Positions 46,809-56,380 of a stretch of DNA of 64,000 nt are shown here, in pieces. Each line of letters opens with the position of its first letter. Within the stretch, counting starts at the first letter, position 1. The notes beneath the pieces are model-generated. The model was not told where the DNA came from. It saw only the letters and a list, made by a program, of their open reading frames with translations, and made no database searches. Made by a program: the position numbers and the translations under genes. Source of the DNA: a candidate division FCPU426 bacterium (GTDB lineage Bacteria > Oederibacteriota > Muellerivitia > Muellerivitales > Muellerivitaceae); assembly GCA_030041545.1 (NCBI GenBank), contig JASHNQ010000005.1:1-64000 (forward strand). Reading direction: 5' to 3'.

Positions 46809-48017
46809 TCAATTAGGGGGGAATTCGCCGCCGCCGTCCAAACCTTCGGCCGACGCCTTCATTCTTTGGGCCAATCTCTCCATTTGCCCCAAACCGTCCT
46901 CCACAACCTCAAACTTGGCCTTCACGTGGTCCCCGGCCACGTAGATCTTGTTGATCAATTGCAGCAGCAGTTCGTTGTCGTTGCGCTGGTCGTCCAAAGC
47001 CTGGGAAATCTCGCCCAAAAGGCCGCCCGCCTTGCGCACGGACTTGACGATGTTCATGAAAACGTCGCCCGCGTTATAAACCACGTTGACGTTCTCCTCG
47101 ATTTTTCCGGTGGTGCTGATCAGCGAAATGGCGCTGGCCGTCTTGGCCCGGATGTCGTCCACCAGGTGTTTGACGTCCGCGGAGGCCTTGGCCGAGGCTT
47201 CCGCCAGGGTCTTGATCTCGCTGGCCACCACCGCGAAGCCCTGTCCATGCTCCCCGGCGCGGGCCGCCTCAATGCCGGCGTTCAAGGCCAGGAGGTTCGT
47301 CTTGCGGGCGATGGAAGTGATGGAGGCGAGGAACTCGCCGATCTGGTCGGAAGCCAGGTTGAGCTGCTGGATGACCTCGGCCGAGGAACCGATGGTGGCC
47401 TTGATCTCGGTCATGGCCTTGATTTCCTTGCCGACCGACTTGATCCCGTCGGTGGCGGAACGGGCGGCCGCGTCCGTGTCGAGGGCCACCTTCTTGCTGT
47501 CGTTGACGATGAGTTCGTTCAATTGAAGCAGCGACTTGTTGATGCGGCCGGCCTTCTCGATGGTCGAGGACCATTCCCGCAGGGTGTCCCGGAAGATCCG
47601 GAAAGCCTGGGCGATCTTTTCCTGTTCCTGGGCAAACTCCTTCAGGTCCGCGGCCATGTCCCGCCCCAGCCGTTCCACGGGGCGGGGGGCGTCGGGGGGC
47701 GGGGCATCGGGGGTGGCGGGCCTTTCCAGGCAGGCCCTTAAGGCGGACCCGATGGGATCCTCCTCTTTTTCCGCCCGGACCAGGGACTCCTTCAAGGGCT
47801 CGGGGGTGCCGGGGGATTCGGCCAGCTCCCTCACGCTCCGGATTTGCCGGTTCCGCCACTGCCGCCACAAGGCCGCGGCCGCGGCCCAGGCCGCCAAGGT
47901 TCCCAGGAAGACACCCCAAGGTTGGTTTAAAAACCTCAGCGCCCACCCGAGGAACGCGCCGGCGGCCAACACGAGGGGCCAGCGGGGTGGAAAAAGGTCC
48001 CGGGGGGAGACATTCAT
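46809..48017 (-). CDS. Methyl-accepting chemotaxis protein-like
   Basis: [64 protein letters not shown], the MCP signalling hairpin. Confidence 0.92.
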   Translation of the reverse strand: MNVSPRDLFPPRWPLVLAAGAFLGWALRFLNQPWGVFLGTLAAWAAAAALWRQWRNRQIRSVRELAESPGTPEPLKESLVRAEKEEDPIGSALRACLERPATPDAPPPDAPRPVERLGRDMAADLKEFAQEQEKIAQAFRIFRDTLREWSSTIEKAGRINKSLLQLNELIVNDSKKVALDTDAAARSATDGIKSVGKEIKAMTEIKATIGSSAEVIQQLNLASDQIGEFLASITSIARKTNLLALNAGIEAARAGEHGQGFAVVASEIKTLAEASAKASADVKHLVDDIRAKTASAISLISTTGKIEENVNVVYNAGDVFMNIVKSVRKAGGLLGEISQALDDQRNDNELLLQLINKIYVAGDHVKAKFEVVEDGLGQMERLAQRMKASAEGLDGGGEFPPN

Positions 48018-48024
48018 GGGCGGA

Positions 48025-48396
48025 TTATCGGCCGTTGGACAGGTGGGCCAAGTAGTTTTTCAGGGACTCCACGTCGTCTTCCTTCATCGCTAAAAAATGG
48101 AGGCCGCCTCCCGTTTCATTGGACCAGACCACCTCGGCGAAAGCGGAAATAAGGGAGGATTTTTCGGGGATGGATATATCCAGGCGCAAAATGCTCCCGA
48201 TATTGAGGACCTGCTCGGCGACGATGTAAAGGCCTCCCAGGCTCACGTCCAGGGTGCGGGTGGTTTGTTCCCTCTTTTTGCGCTCAAAAACCGTTTCAAG
48301 TTCTTTTTGATCCTCGATGACGCGGTACTTGACGGGGATCTTGACCGAAATGCGGGGATGGATCCTTTTTTCAACGAACATATTGGCTTCAGGCAT
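48025..48396 (-). CDS. PilZ-domain protein
   Basis: [20 protein letters not shown]...[29 protein letters not shown]: RxxxR and DxSxGG motifs. Confidence 0.85.
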   Translation of the reverse strand: MPEANMFVEKRIHPRISVKIPVKYRVIEDQKELETVFERKKREQTTRTLDVSLGGLYIVAEQVLNIGSILRLDISIPEKSSLISAFAEVVWSNETGGGLHFLAMKEDDVESLKNYLAHLSNGR

Positions 48397-48412
48397 GACG
48401 GCTCCTTGGCGT

Positions 48413-49405
48413 CTAAATCGGTCTAAATATCATCGCTATCGAAAAAAGCCATCCAGAATCCGGGCGGTAGATCGGTATCCCAAACTCAAAGGGAAAGTAA
48501 GAAACTGAGATGTCAGCTGAAAAGTCTTTATCCACCCTCACAACGCCCCCGGCCTTGGAAAAAAAAAGCGTGTCGGTAGTTTGCGTTGTCTGGCCCAGGT
48601 AGTTAGGCTCGTTCAAACCGTAACTCAAAGGCTGATGGTTGAACTCCATCAAACCGCTCCATCGCATGCTCAAATCATAATAAAGGCTGACAAACCGCTG
48701 GGCCACGTGATGGATCAGGTATTCGACCCGCGCCTCGGCCAGGACATTATCCGGCCATTGAAAGGTTCCCGCCCCCAAAATGCTGGTGGCGCTCAATTCG
48801 ATCGGCTGGGTATGTTGATAGTGTATACTTTGAAAAAAGGAAAATCCACCCACTTGTTGGGCCAGCGCCACGCCGATGGCTTCCTCCGGCGCGCCCTTCC
48901 CGGTGGAAAGGATGGGATAAGACAGGGTGAAAGGGTTGGTGCCCGTGGCGAAACGGTACCACCCGTCCACGCCCAGGAAATTCCCCTTCTGCCGGTTGCC
49001 CGCCAGTAAATAAGTACCCCCCACCTCCAAGTCCCCCATATCCGCCACATTGTGGGTGTTGCCTCCGGGGTCCACCAGGGCGTTGGCCTCGAACGGTAAA
49101 GTCACCCTCCACTGCAGCTGGTCCGTGGCCCAACCTTTGGCCTGGACCCCGTATTCGATGCTGCGGACGTTGTAAACGGTGGGGTTGGGTAGGCCAGAAA
49201 GCTGCTGGACTCCATTGAAGAAAAAATCCGGCAGCCCCGAGTTCACCAAATAAAAACTGGGCTTCTCCTCCCGGAAAAAGCTGATGGAAAAAGGGTCGCG
49301 TGAAAAATCAAAGATAGGGTAAGGGTCCAATTCCAAAGCGGTGCCGTAGGAAGGTCCGAGAAAGAGGAGGCAAAGGAATAAAGGAAGGATGGAATCTTTT
49401 TTCAT
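48413..49405 (-). CDS. Outer-membrane-like hypothetical protein (possibly DUF3187-like)
   Basis: Signal-like N-terminus and alternating beta-barrel-like pattern; family assignment tentative. Confidence 0.5.
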   Translation of the reverse strand: MKKDSILPLFLCLLFLGPSYGTALELDPYPIFDFSRDPFSISFFREEKPSFYLVNSGLPDFFFNGVQQLSGLPNPTVYNVRSIEYGVQAKGWATDQLQWRVTLPFEANALVDPGGNTHNVADMGDLEVGGTYLLAGNRQKGNFLGVDGWYRFATGTNPFTLSYPILSTGKGAPEEAIGVALAQQVGGFSFFQSIHYQHTQPIELSATSILGAGTFQWPDNVLAEARVEYLIHHVAQRFVSLYYDLSMRWSGLMEFNHQPLSYGLNEPNYLGQTTQTTDTLFFSKAGGVVRVDKDFSADISVSYFPFEFGIPIYRPDSGWLFSIAMIFRPI

Positions 49406-49631
49406 GGAGCCCCACAGGCAGAGCCCGTGGCACCTTTATGGCCCGCCTACGCCAAGGCTTCGGCGGGCATCCTTTCACAACTTGGCGGAATCCGCCGTAG
49501 CGATTCGACTGAGCTCGTCGAAGTCCTTCCCGCTTTCCCCACGGGCCATACCCAAAGAACCAAGGCGAAGGCGGATGGCTGGGCTGGCCCCAAACCCATC
49601 ATCCTAGAGGTCGTTTCAAAATCCAACCTCG

Positions 49632-50267
49632 TTAAAAGGCGTAGGCCAGGCTGGCGTTGGGCCGGGGCTCGATCCCGAAGTTGAGGGTTAAGTAGTTCTT
49701 TTGGTTGTACTTGGCCGCCGCATCCGAGGAATCCTGGATTCCAAAACCGTAAACCGCCAGGGTGGCTAACCCGAAGAGGTTGCCCGCGGTCTCGTTTTTC
49801 GCCCGGACGGCTACGTTTTGGTTGTCCGTTTCGCTTGAAGGGATGGTTCCGCTGACATCGGGAACCAGTTGAAGGTTGTCGATAGTCTGCCAAAGGCAGA
49901 TGCCGAAAAGGGCCGCTAAAACCACGCCTTTGGCCGGATCCCCCGCGTAGACCTCCCCCGACCCCGGCACAACGACGGAAAAAAGGGCCGCCGCCGTTGG
50001 GTCCACGGATTTCAAACCGGGCCGGGGGGTGGGAGTGGCCGTGGGAACCTGGACGGCGGGGGCTACCACCGGCGTGGGGGTGGCCGTTTCAAAGCCTTCA
50101 GGCTCCATTTGTTGGAGATCAATGGTCGGAATGGGGGTGGGGGTGGCGTTGGGCACGTTCCAAAAAGTAGGCGCGGCCTGGAGAAGGCAGGGCAAAACCC
50201 ATACCGCCGCGAACAGGGCCTTGAATTTCATAGGCATTAAGGTATCCCGAGGCTTCAGGCCTGTCAA
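49632..50267 (-). CDS. Membrane-associated hypothetical protein with Pro/Thr linker
   Basis: Signal peptide; ATPTPIPTIDL..ATPTPVVAPAVQVPTATPTPRPG linker; AALFSVVVPGSGEVYAGDPAKGVVLAALFGICLWQ. Confidence 0.6.
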   Translation of the reverse strand: MTGLKPRDTLMPMKFKALFAAVWVLPCLLQAAPTFWNVPNATPTPIPTIDLQQMEPEGFETATPTPVVAPAVQVPTATPTPRPGLKSVDPTAAALFSVVVPGSGEVYAGDPAKGVVLAALFGICLWQTIDNLQLVPDVSGTIPSSETDNQNVAVRAKNETAGNLFGLATLAVYGFGIQDSSDAAAKYNQKNYLTLNFGIEPRPNASLAYAF

Positions 50268-50279
50268 GGAAACACCTGA

Positions 50280-50372
50280 AGGCAGGTTCTAGGCGTTAGT
50301 ACAAGGTTCTAGCAAGGCCCTCAAGAGTTTTATGACCAACCTAGCACCCAGAACCTAGCGCCTAGTGCCTGC
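50280..50372. repeat. CTAGG-word inverted intergenic repeat
   Basis: ggcaggttctaggcgttagtacaaggttctag...cctagcacccagaacctagcgcctagtgcctgcc. Confidence 0.75.
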
Positions 50373-50374
50373 CC

Positions 50375-51958
50375 TTAGAACCTGACAAACCTCAAATCCT
50401 GGATGTGGGGGATTTCCCGAAGTTCGGCCATAACCTTGTCCGGCACCTCGTTGTCCACGTTGACCATGGCGATGGCGGTTCCCCCCACGGCCTGCCGCCC
50501 CACGTAAAGCCCCGCGATGTTCACGTTGTTGCTTCCCAAGATGGTCCCCAACCGGCCCACGATGCCGGGCCGGTCGTGGTGGGCCATCCAAATCATGTTG
50601 CCCTCGGGCGTGAAATCGGTGGTGTTGCCGTCCAGGTTGACGATCCGGAATTCCTTTTTGCCGAACACCGTGCCCGAAATGGAATGGGTGGCCTTTTCGT
50701 TGGTGACGGTGACCGTGATGAGCGAGGAATAATCCTGGACCGCGTTGTGGACGGTCTCGGAAATCTCGTAACCTCGCTCCTTGGCGATGAAAAGGGCGTT
50801 CACGTAATTGACCGCCTCGCTCATCCCCTTTTGGAGGATTCCCTTGACCAGGCTCAAGGTCAGGGGTTTGGGGTCGAAGCGGGCCACTTCCCCGTTGTAT
50901 TCCACATGGATTTTCTTGATATAGGACTCGGCCAGTTGGGCGTGGAAGGAACCGATTTTTTCCACCAGGGTCAGGTAGGGTTTCAACTCCTCCAAAATCT
51001 TGGGATCCAGGGATGGCATGTTGACGGCGTTGCGCACCCGCCCGCCCTTCAAGGCCTCCACCATCTGTTCAGCCACCACCACCGCCACATTCACTTGGGC
51101 TTCCTGGGTGGCCGCGCCCAAGTGGGGCACGCAAACCACGTTCTCCAGGGTTAAAAGCAGGCTGTCAAAGGGCGGTTCCTTCTCGAACACGTCCAAGGAC
51201 GCGCCGGCTACCTTTCCGCTTTTCAACGCGTCGTAAAGGGCCGCCTCGTCAATGATTCCGCCACGCGCGCAGTTGACCAGGCGCACGCCGTCCTTCATGG
51301 CCGCGATTTCCTTGGCCCCGATCAAACCTTTGGTCTCCTTGGTCAGGGGCGTGTGCACGGTGATGAAATCCGCCCGGCGGATGATCTCGTCCAAGGTAAC
51401 GATCTCGAACTCATGGCCCTTGGTCTTGGCCGGATCCACGTAGGGGTCATAGGCCAGGATGCGCATGCCCAAGCCGATGGCCTTGCGGGCCACGTTGGTT
51501 CCGATGCGGCCCAACCCGACAACGCCCAACACCTTCTCGTTCAATTCGCAGCCGATGAACTTGCTGCGCTCCCATTTTTTCTCCTTGAGGGACTGCTGCG
51601 CCTGGGGAATCTTGCGGGCCATGGCCATGAGCATGGCGATGGTGTGTTCGGCCGTGGAGATGGTGTTACCATCCGGCGTGTTCATCACGATGATGCCGCG
51701 CTTGGTGGCGGCCTCCAGGTCCACGTTGTCCACGCCCACGCCGGCCCGGCCGATGATCTTCATCTTGGTGGCCGCTTGGATCAAATCCGCCGTGGCGGTG
51801 GTCCCGCTTCGGATGACCCAGGCGTCGTAATCGCCCAATACTTTCTTAAGGTCTTCGGGGCTTTTTCCGATATGTTCGTCGGCTTGGAAGTCCTTTTCTT
51901 TCTTGAAGACTTCCATGCCCTGGTCGGAAAGCTTGTCGGTGATAAGAACCTTGAACAT
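50375..51958 (-). CDS. serA: D-3-phosphoglycerate dehydrogenase
   Basis: VGRAGVGVDNVDLEAATKRGIIVMNTPDGNTISTAEHTIAMLMAMARKIPQA..VGLGRIGTNVARKAIGLGM..VNCARGGIIDEAALYDAL; ASB and ACT domains. Confidence 0.96.
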   Translation of the reverse strand: MFKVLITDKLSDQGMEVFKKEKDFQADEHIGKSPEDLKKVLGDYDAWVIRSGTTATADLIQAATKMKIIGRAGVGVDNVDLEAATKRGIIVMNTPDGNTISTAEHTIAMLMAMARKIPQAQQSLKEKKWERSKFIGCELNEKVLGVVGLGRIGTNVARKAIGLGMRILAYDPYVDPAKTKGHEFEIVTLDEIIRRADFITVHTPLTKETKGLIGAKEIAAMKDGVRLVNCARGGIIDEAALYDALKSGKVAGASLDVFEKEPPFDSLLLTLENVVCVPHLGAATQEAQVNVAVVVAEQMVEALKGGRVRNAVNMPSLDPKILEELKPYLTLVEKIGSFHAQLAESYIKKIHVEYNGEVARFDPKPLTLSLVKGILQKGMSEAVNYVNALFIAKERGYEISETVHNAVQDYSSLITVTVTNEKATHSISGTVFGKKEFRIVNLDGNTTDFTPEGNMIWMAHHDRPGIVGRLGTILGSNNVNIAGLYVGRQAVGGTAIAMVNVDNEVPDKVMAELREIPHIQDLRFVRF

Positions 51959-51984
51959 TTTTTACCCCTGGTAAAAATTTTAAA

Positions 51985-52152
51985 TCGCTGTCATTGCGAG
52001 GAGCGACCCGCGAATAGCGGGAAATTTGCGACGCGGCAACCTCAGTTTTAAAAAGGCGAAGCAGCCGTTTGGGGAAAAGGCTTATTTAGACTGAGGTTGC
52101 TTCGTCATAAACGCCTCACTATTCGTGAGGCATTCCTCGCAATGACAGCGAT
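51985..52152. repeat. Palindromic element, TGTCATTGCGAG family
   Basis: aatcgctgtcattgcgaggagcgac..gcgacgcggcaacctcagt...actgaggttgcttcgtc..cctcgcaatgacagcgatt. Confidence 0.88.
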
Positions 52153-52166
52153 TTTCACGCTGAAAA

Positions 52167-53321
52167 TTATAAATTTTCAGCTAAAAGAACTTCTTCGGAA
52201 GCCTTGACCCCAGCCCCCAGTGGCACCTTATGTCCCACCTTATGCATCACCATTTCCAGGGTGGCAACACCCAGGATGACATCCGATCCATCCACGTAGC
52301 CTAAATGTCCGATGCGGAAGACTTTACCCTTCACTTTTCCCTGCCCTCCCGCGATGCTGATGCCATAGGTATCCCGGAAGGTTTTGTTGATAAGCCCGCT
52401 GTCAATTCCATCCGGAGCTATTACCGAGGTTAGAGCCGCCGAAGGCGCCGTGGGAGCGAACAGCTTCAATCCAAGGGCCGTAACCCCTGCTCTTGTGGCC
52501 TTGGCAAGCCCCGCGTGCCGCTTCCAAACGTTCTCAACGCCCTCTTCCTTTATGATTTCCAGGGCTTTTTTAACCTGGATCACCAGGGAAATAGCCGGCG
52601 TAAAGGGCGTGTCCGGCATCTTTTCCTCGGTCAACTTTTTCAACGCCTTGTCATAGCTGAAGTAATAGCGGGGATTCTTGGCGCTCTTGCTCTTTTCCAC
52701 CGCCGAGGGTTGGGCGCAGACAAAACCCAGGCCCGGCGGGATCATGAAACCCTTTTGGGAACCCGACAAAATCAAATCCACTCCCCAGGCATCGGTTTCG
52801 CAAGGAACAGCCCCCAAGCCCGAGATGGCGTCCACCACGACCAAGGCGCCGGCCTCATGGGCCACCTTGGCCAAGGTTTGAATGTCGTTGACGTTGCCGG
52901 TGGAAGTTTCGTTCAAGGTTGTGAAAACCAGTTTAACTTCAGGGGAAGCCTTCAGTCGTTTGCGGACTTCCTCAGGATCAACGGCCTGGCCCCATTCGCA
53001 CTCGTAAAGATCGGCCTGTACCCCGAAAACCTGGCAAATATCTTTCCAGCGGTTGCCAAAATGGCCGGAAGAAGCCACCAAAACCTTCTCCCCCGGCGAA
53101 GTCAGATTGGCTACAGCCGACTCCATGGCCCCGGTTCCCACCGAGGCAAAGGTCATCACCGGCTGTTTGGTGCGGAAAAGCATCTGCAGCCCCTCATGGG
53201 CGGCCTTGAAAATGGCCTGAAATTGGGGCGTCCGGTGGTGGATGATCGGCATACTAGCCTCGGCCAGCACTTCAGCTGGGATAGGGGTGGGCCCTGGGGC
53301 CATAATGTATTTCTTACGCAT
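52167..53321 (-). CDS. Class V aminotransferase (serine-pyruvate / alanine-glyoxylate type)
   Basis: MAPGPTPIPAEVLAEASMPIIHHRTPQFQAIF..TTLNETSTGNVNDIQTLAKVAHEAGALVVVDAISGLGAVPCETDAWGVDLILSGSQKGFMIPPGLGFV; start MRKKYIMAPG at 53321. Confidence 0.92.
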   Translation of the reverse strand: MRKKYIMAPGPTPIPAEVLAEASMPIIHHRTPQFQAIFKAAHEGLQMLFRTKQPVMTFASVGTGAMESAVANLTSPGEKVLVASSGHFGNRWKDICQVFGVQADLYECEWGQAVDPEEVRKRLKASPEVKLVFTTLNETSTGNVNDIQTLAKVAHEAGALVVVDAISGLGAVPCETDAWGVDLILSGSQKGFMIPPGLGFVCAQPSAVEKSKSAKNPRYYFSYDKALKKLTEEKMPDTPFTPAISLVIQVKKALEIIKEEGVENVWKRHAGLAKATRAGVTALGLKLFAPTAPSAALTSVIAPDGIDSGLINKTFRDTYGISIAGGQGKVKGKVFRIGHLGYVDGSDVILGVATLEMVMHKVGHKVPLGAGVKASEEVLLAENL

Positions 53322-53462
53322 GAAAACCTCGTTTTGATGGGTAGCTGGTGGCCCGTCCACCGAAGCCGCCTGTCCTCCGAAGCCTTGGCGAAAGAGGATG
53401 GCGTAGGTGGGAGGGAGGGTGATAGGGCACTTTTGCTAGGTTTTGGGCCAAATCTGCCGACA

Positions 53463-53480
53463 TTGTGAAATGTTTCACAA
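53463..53480. promoter_or_regulatory. CRP/FNR-like operator palindrome
   Basis: ttgtgaaa-tg-tttcacaa; contains the exact TGTGA-N6-TCACA pattern. Confidence 0.45.
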
Positions 53481-53785
53481 AGTTGAGGTTAGTATAATGA
53501 CTGTGAAGGGAGTGTCAAGGGAGTCGTTGTTCGGTTCCGTTTTCACCTGTGAAGGTGAATTGGAGATAGCAAGCTTGATTAAAAGTTACCAAAGCTTGCG
53601 CTATTATTCGGAAAGACTTTTGTTACACCCTACAATGTAGTGTTCACAAAATATCTTCCGGTTTTCAAAAGGTAAGCTGAAATAATCGGCGCCATCTTCC
53701 TAGGACTTCAAAAATCCGCCTAAGGGCAACCACAAAAATCAAAGGACCCTTTTAAAAAATCCGCCCAAAACTCTACGCAAATCCG

Positions 53786-54727
53786 TCAGCTTCTTACAAT
53801 TGTTACTCGGACAAAATCCATGATTAATTGGCCGACTTCTTCCGGTTTTTCTTGAGGAACCAAGTGCCCAGTTGCCGGAACTACTTTCATGATAGCCCTG
53901 GGATTGGCCTTTCTAAAGGCCTTTTCGCCATCCGCAGTAAAGGTATTTGAATTCTCTCCCCGGATAACCAACGTGGCTTGTTGAAGCTGTTTTGCGAATT
54001 TCCAGACATCGGTTGGGATGGTCCTGTAAATCTGTGCTTCCCACTCGGGCGGATAAATAAGGTGCACCCCACCTTGCGAGGAAGGCGCGGCGATACTTTC
54101 CGTGTAGGTTTTTACCATCTCATCCGACCAATTCTTGAAAAGTTGCCGACCCCTAAAATAATCATAGGCCGCCCGGGAGCTTTCCCACTCCCTTTTTCGC
54201 CGCAATGCACCTTTAATCAAAAAAGAGCGTTCTTCATAGCCAAAAAACTTCAAAAACTTCATCCTCCATAAAATCCAGGGCGAAAGCAGGGTGGGGTCAA
54301 TGAGGATCACGTGGCTGAAAAGCTCGGGTTGCTTGACGGCGGCATAGAGGGTCAACACACCACCTAGGCTGTGGCCAATACCAACAACCTTTCCACCACC
54401 CTCACCCCAACCCTCTCCCCTCAAGGGAGAGGAGGCGCTTCCACTAAAACCCTCGCCCCTTGCGGGAGAGGGTAGGGTGAGGGGTGACGTCAGGGTTTTA
54501 AGCCCATCAACCATATCCTCCGCCAATTGGGACCAATGCTTAAGCCATTGAGGCGGGGTATTACCCCACATGGGACGAATGGGAATGGAAACGACGTGGT
54601 AATGCGGGAAAAGTGGTTCTAAGGTTTTTTGGTAGGTCGGCGGAAGAAAACCATTCGCGTGGGCCAGGTGGAGGAGAGGCTTGGTGGAACCGGGGTTGAA
54701 TTCAAATAAATTGTAATTTGCTGTCAT
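53786..54727 (-). CDS. Alpha/beta hydrolase with in-frame repeat insertion
   Basis: LLHLAHANGFLPPTYQKTLEPLFPHYHVVSIPIRPMWG..VVGIGHSLGGVLTLYAAVKQPELFSHVILIDP..VVPATGHLVPQEKPEEVGQLI. Confidence 0.88.
   Translation of the reverse strand: MTANYNLFEFNPGSTKPLLHLAHANGFLPPTYQKTLEPLFPHYHVVSIPIRPMWGNTPPQWLKHWSQLAEDMVDGLKTLTSPLTLPSPARGEGFSGSASSPLRGEGWGEGGGKVVGIGHSLGGVLTLYAAVKQPELFSHVILIDPTLLSPWILWRMKFLKFFGYEERSFLIKGALRRKREWESSRAAYDYFRGRQLFKNWSDEMVKTYTESIAAPSSQGGVHLIYPPEWEAQIYRTIPTDVWKFAKQLQQATLVIRGENSNTFTADGEKAFRKANPRAIMKVVPATGHLVPQEKPEEVGQLIMDFVRVTIVRS
54394..54487. repeat. R-L type palindromic repeat inside the hydrolase coding sequence
   Basis: ccaccctcaccccaaccctctcccctcaagggagagg...ccctcgccccttgcgggagagggtagggtgaggggtga, translated TSPLTLPSPARGEGFSGSASSPLRGEGWGEGGG. 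Confidence 0.9.
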
Positions 54728-54899
54728 TGCGATCTGGCTTCGCCAAGGCTACGCCAGACGGGGGAGTTGAAGACGACTTGTGGACCGTAGTGGCGTAGGC
54801 CCAAGCAACCCCAGTTCAAAATAAAGAGGTCAAAAACGCAAACAACCCATGGACTGAGGTTGCTTCGTCGCAAAATTCGCTCCTCGCAATGACAGCCAT
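54719..54899. repeat. Palindromic element, TGTCATTGCGAG family, overlapping hydrolase start codon
   Basis: tgctgtcattgcgatctgg...ggactgaggttgcttcgtcgcaaaattcgctcctcgcaatgacagcc. Confidence 0.85.
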
Positions 54900-54905
54900 C
54901 ACGTT

Positions 54906-56180
54906 TTAAGCTGTGTTTTCCCCGCGGCCCTTTTGGTAGACCAGGATGGGCTCTTCCCTCTTGAGGATGACTCCTTCGGTAATGACCACTTCCTTGATGT
55001 CCTTGCGGGAAGGAATGTCGTACATTAATTCCATCATCACTTCTTCCAGGATGGAGCGCAGGCCGCGGGCGCCGGATTGGCGCTTGATGGCCTCGCGGGA
55101 AACGGCCTTGAGGGCCTCGGGCGTGAACTTGAGCTTGACGTTTTCCATCTCGAAATAGCGCTGGTATTGCTTGGTGAGGGCGTTTTTGGGCTCGGTCAAG
55201 ACCCGCACGAGGGCGTCTTCGTCCAGTTCGTGCAAGGCGGCCACCACGGGCAGCCGGCCGATGAACTCGGGGATGAGGCCGAACTTGATGAGGTCCTCGG
55301 GTTGGACCATCTCGAATAACTCTCCCAGTTTCTTTTCCTGGCGGCTCAAGGCCTCGCCCTTGAAGCCGATGCTGCGCCGCCCCAGGCGGTTCTCGATGAT
55401 CTTCTCCAGCCCCACGAAAGCCCCGCCGCAGATGAAGAGGATGTTGCTGGAATCCACTTTGATGTATTCCTGGTGGGGATGCTTGCGGCCTCCCTGGGGT
55501 GGGACGTTGACTTCGGTGCCCTCGATGATCTTCAAAAGCGCCTGTTGCACGCCCTCGCCCGACACGTCGCGGGTAATGCTGGGGTTCTCGGACTTACGGC
55601 TGATCTTGTCGATCTCGTCGATGTAAATGATCCCCCGCTCCGCCCGTTTGACGTCGAACTCCGAATTCTGCAGGAGCTTCAAAATAATGTTTTCCACGTC
55701 CTCGCCCACGTAGCCGGCTTCCGTGAGGGTGGTGGCGTCCGCCACGGCGAAAGGAACGTCGAGAATCCGTGCCAAGGTCTGGGCTAAAAGGGTCTTCCCC
55801 ACGCCCGTGGGACCGATCAAGAGGACATTGCTCTTCTGGAGTTCAACGTCGTCCGGCCCGTTCTTGACCAGGAGGCGCTTGTAGTGGTTGTGGACCGCCA
55901 CGGAGAGGATTTTCTTGGCCTTTTCCTGGCCAATCACGTATTCGTCCAGGATTTCCTTGATCTCAAAGGGCTTGGGAACCGAAAGCCGACCCTTGGGGGC
56001 CGCGCCCTTGGCTTCCCCCTTGTCTTCTTCCTTCAGGATATCGTTGCAAAGGGCCACGCACTCGTTACAGATGTAGACCGTCGGGCCCGCGACGAGTTTC
56101 TTGACCTCGTCCTGGGTCTTGCCGCAGAAGGAACACCGCAAGAAGGAAGATTTGTCTTTTTCGCCCGCCATTAAAATCAA
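54906..56180 (-). CDS. clpX: ATP-dependent Clp protease ATP-binding subunit ClpX
   Basis: [84 protein letters not shown]. Confidence 0.97.
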   Translation of the reverse strand: MILMAGEKDKSSFLRCSFCGKTQDEVKKLVAGPTVYICNECVALCNDILKEEDKGEAKGAAPKGRLSVPKPFEIKEILDEYVIGQEKAKKILSVAVHNHYKRLLVKNGPDDVELQKSNVLLIGPTGVGKTLLAQTLARILDVPFAVADATTLTEAGYVGEDVENIILKLLQNSEFDVKRAERGIIYIDEIDKISRKSENPSITRDVSGEGVQQALLKIIEGTEVNVPPQGGRKHPHQEYIKVDSSNILFICGGAFVGLEKIIENRLGRRSIGFKGEALSRQEKKLGELFEMVQPEDLIKFGLIPEFIGRLPVVAALHELDEDALVRVLTEPKNALTKQYQRYFEMENVKLKFTPEALKAVSREAIKRQSGARGLRSILEEVMMELMYDIPSRKDIKEVVITEGVILKREEPILVYQKGRGENTA

Positions 56181-56226
56181 CTCCCAGGTATTAGGTTTCA
56201 GGCATTAGCTAAAACCGAGACTTTTA

Positions 56227-56380
56227 GAGACTCTAACAAAACCCTGTTTTTAAGGAATATCTCCCTCTCCCTTGAGGGGAGAGGGATGGGGTGAGGGTGG
56301 CAACTGCAGGGTTTTCCACACCCCTCACCCTACCCTCTCCCGCAAGGGGCGAGGGTCTGCGGCGGTTTTGTTAGAGTCTC
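56227..56380. mobile_element. MITE-like palindromic element, L-R type, TSD TTA, between clpP and clpX
   Basis: 154 bp identical by eye to 45526-45679; tta at 56224-56226 and 56381-56383. Confidence 0.92.
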
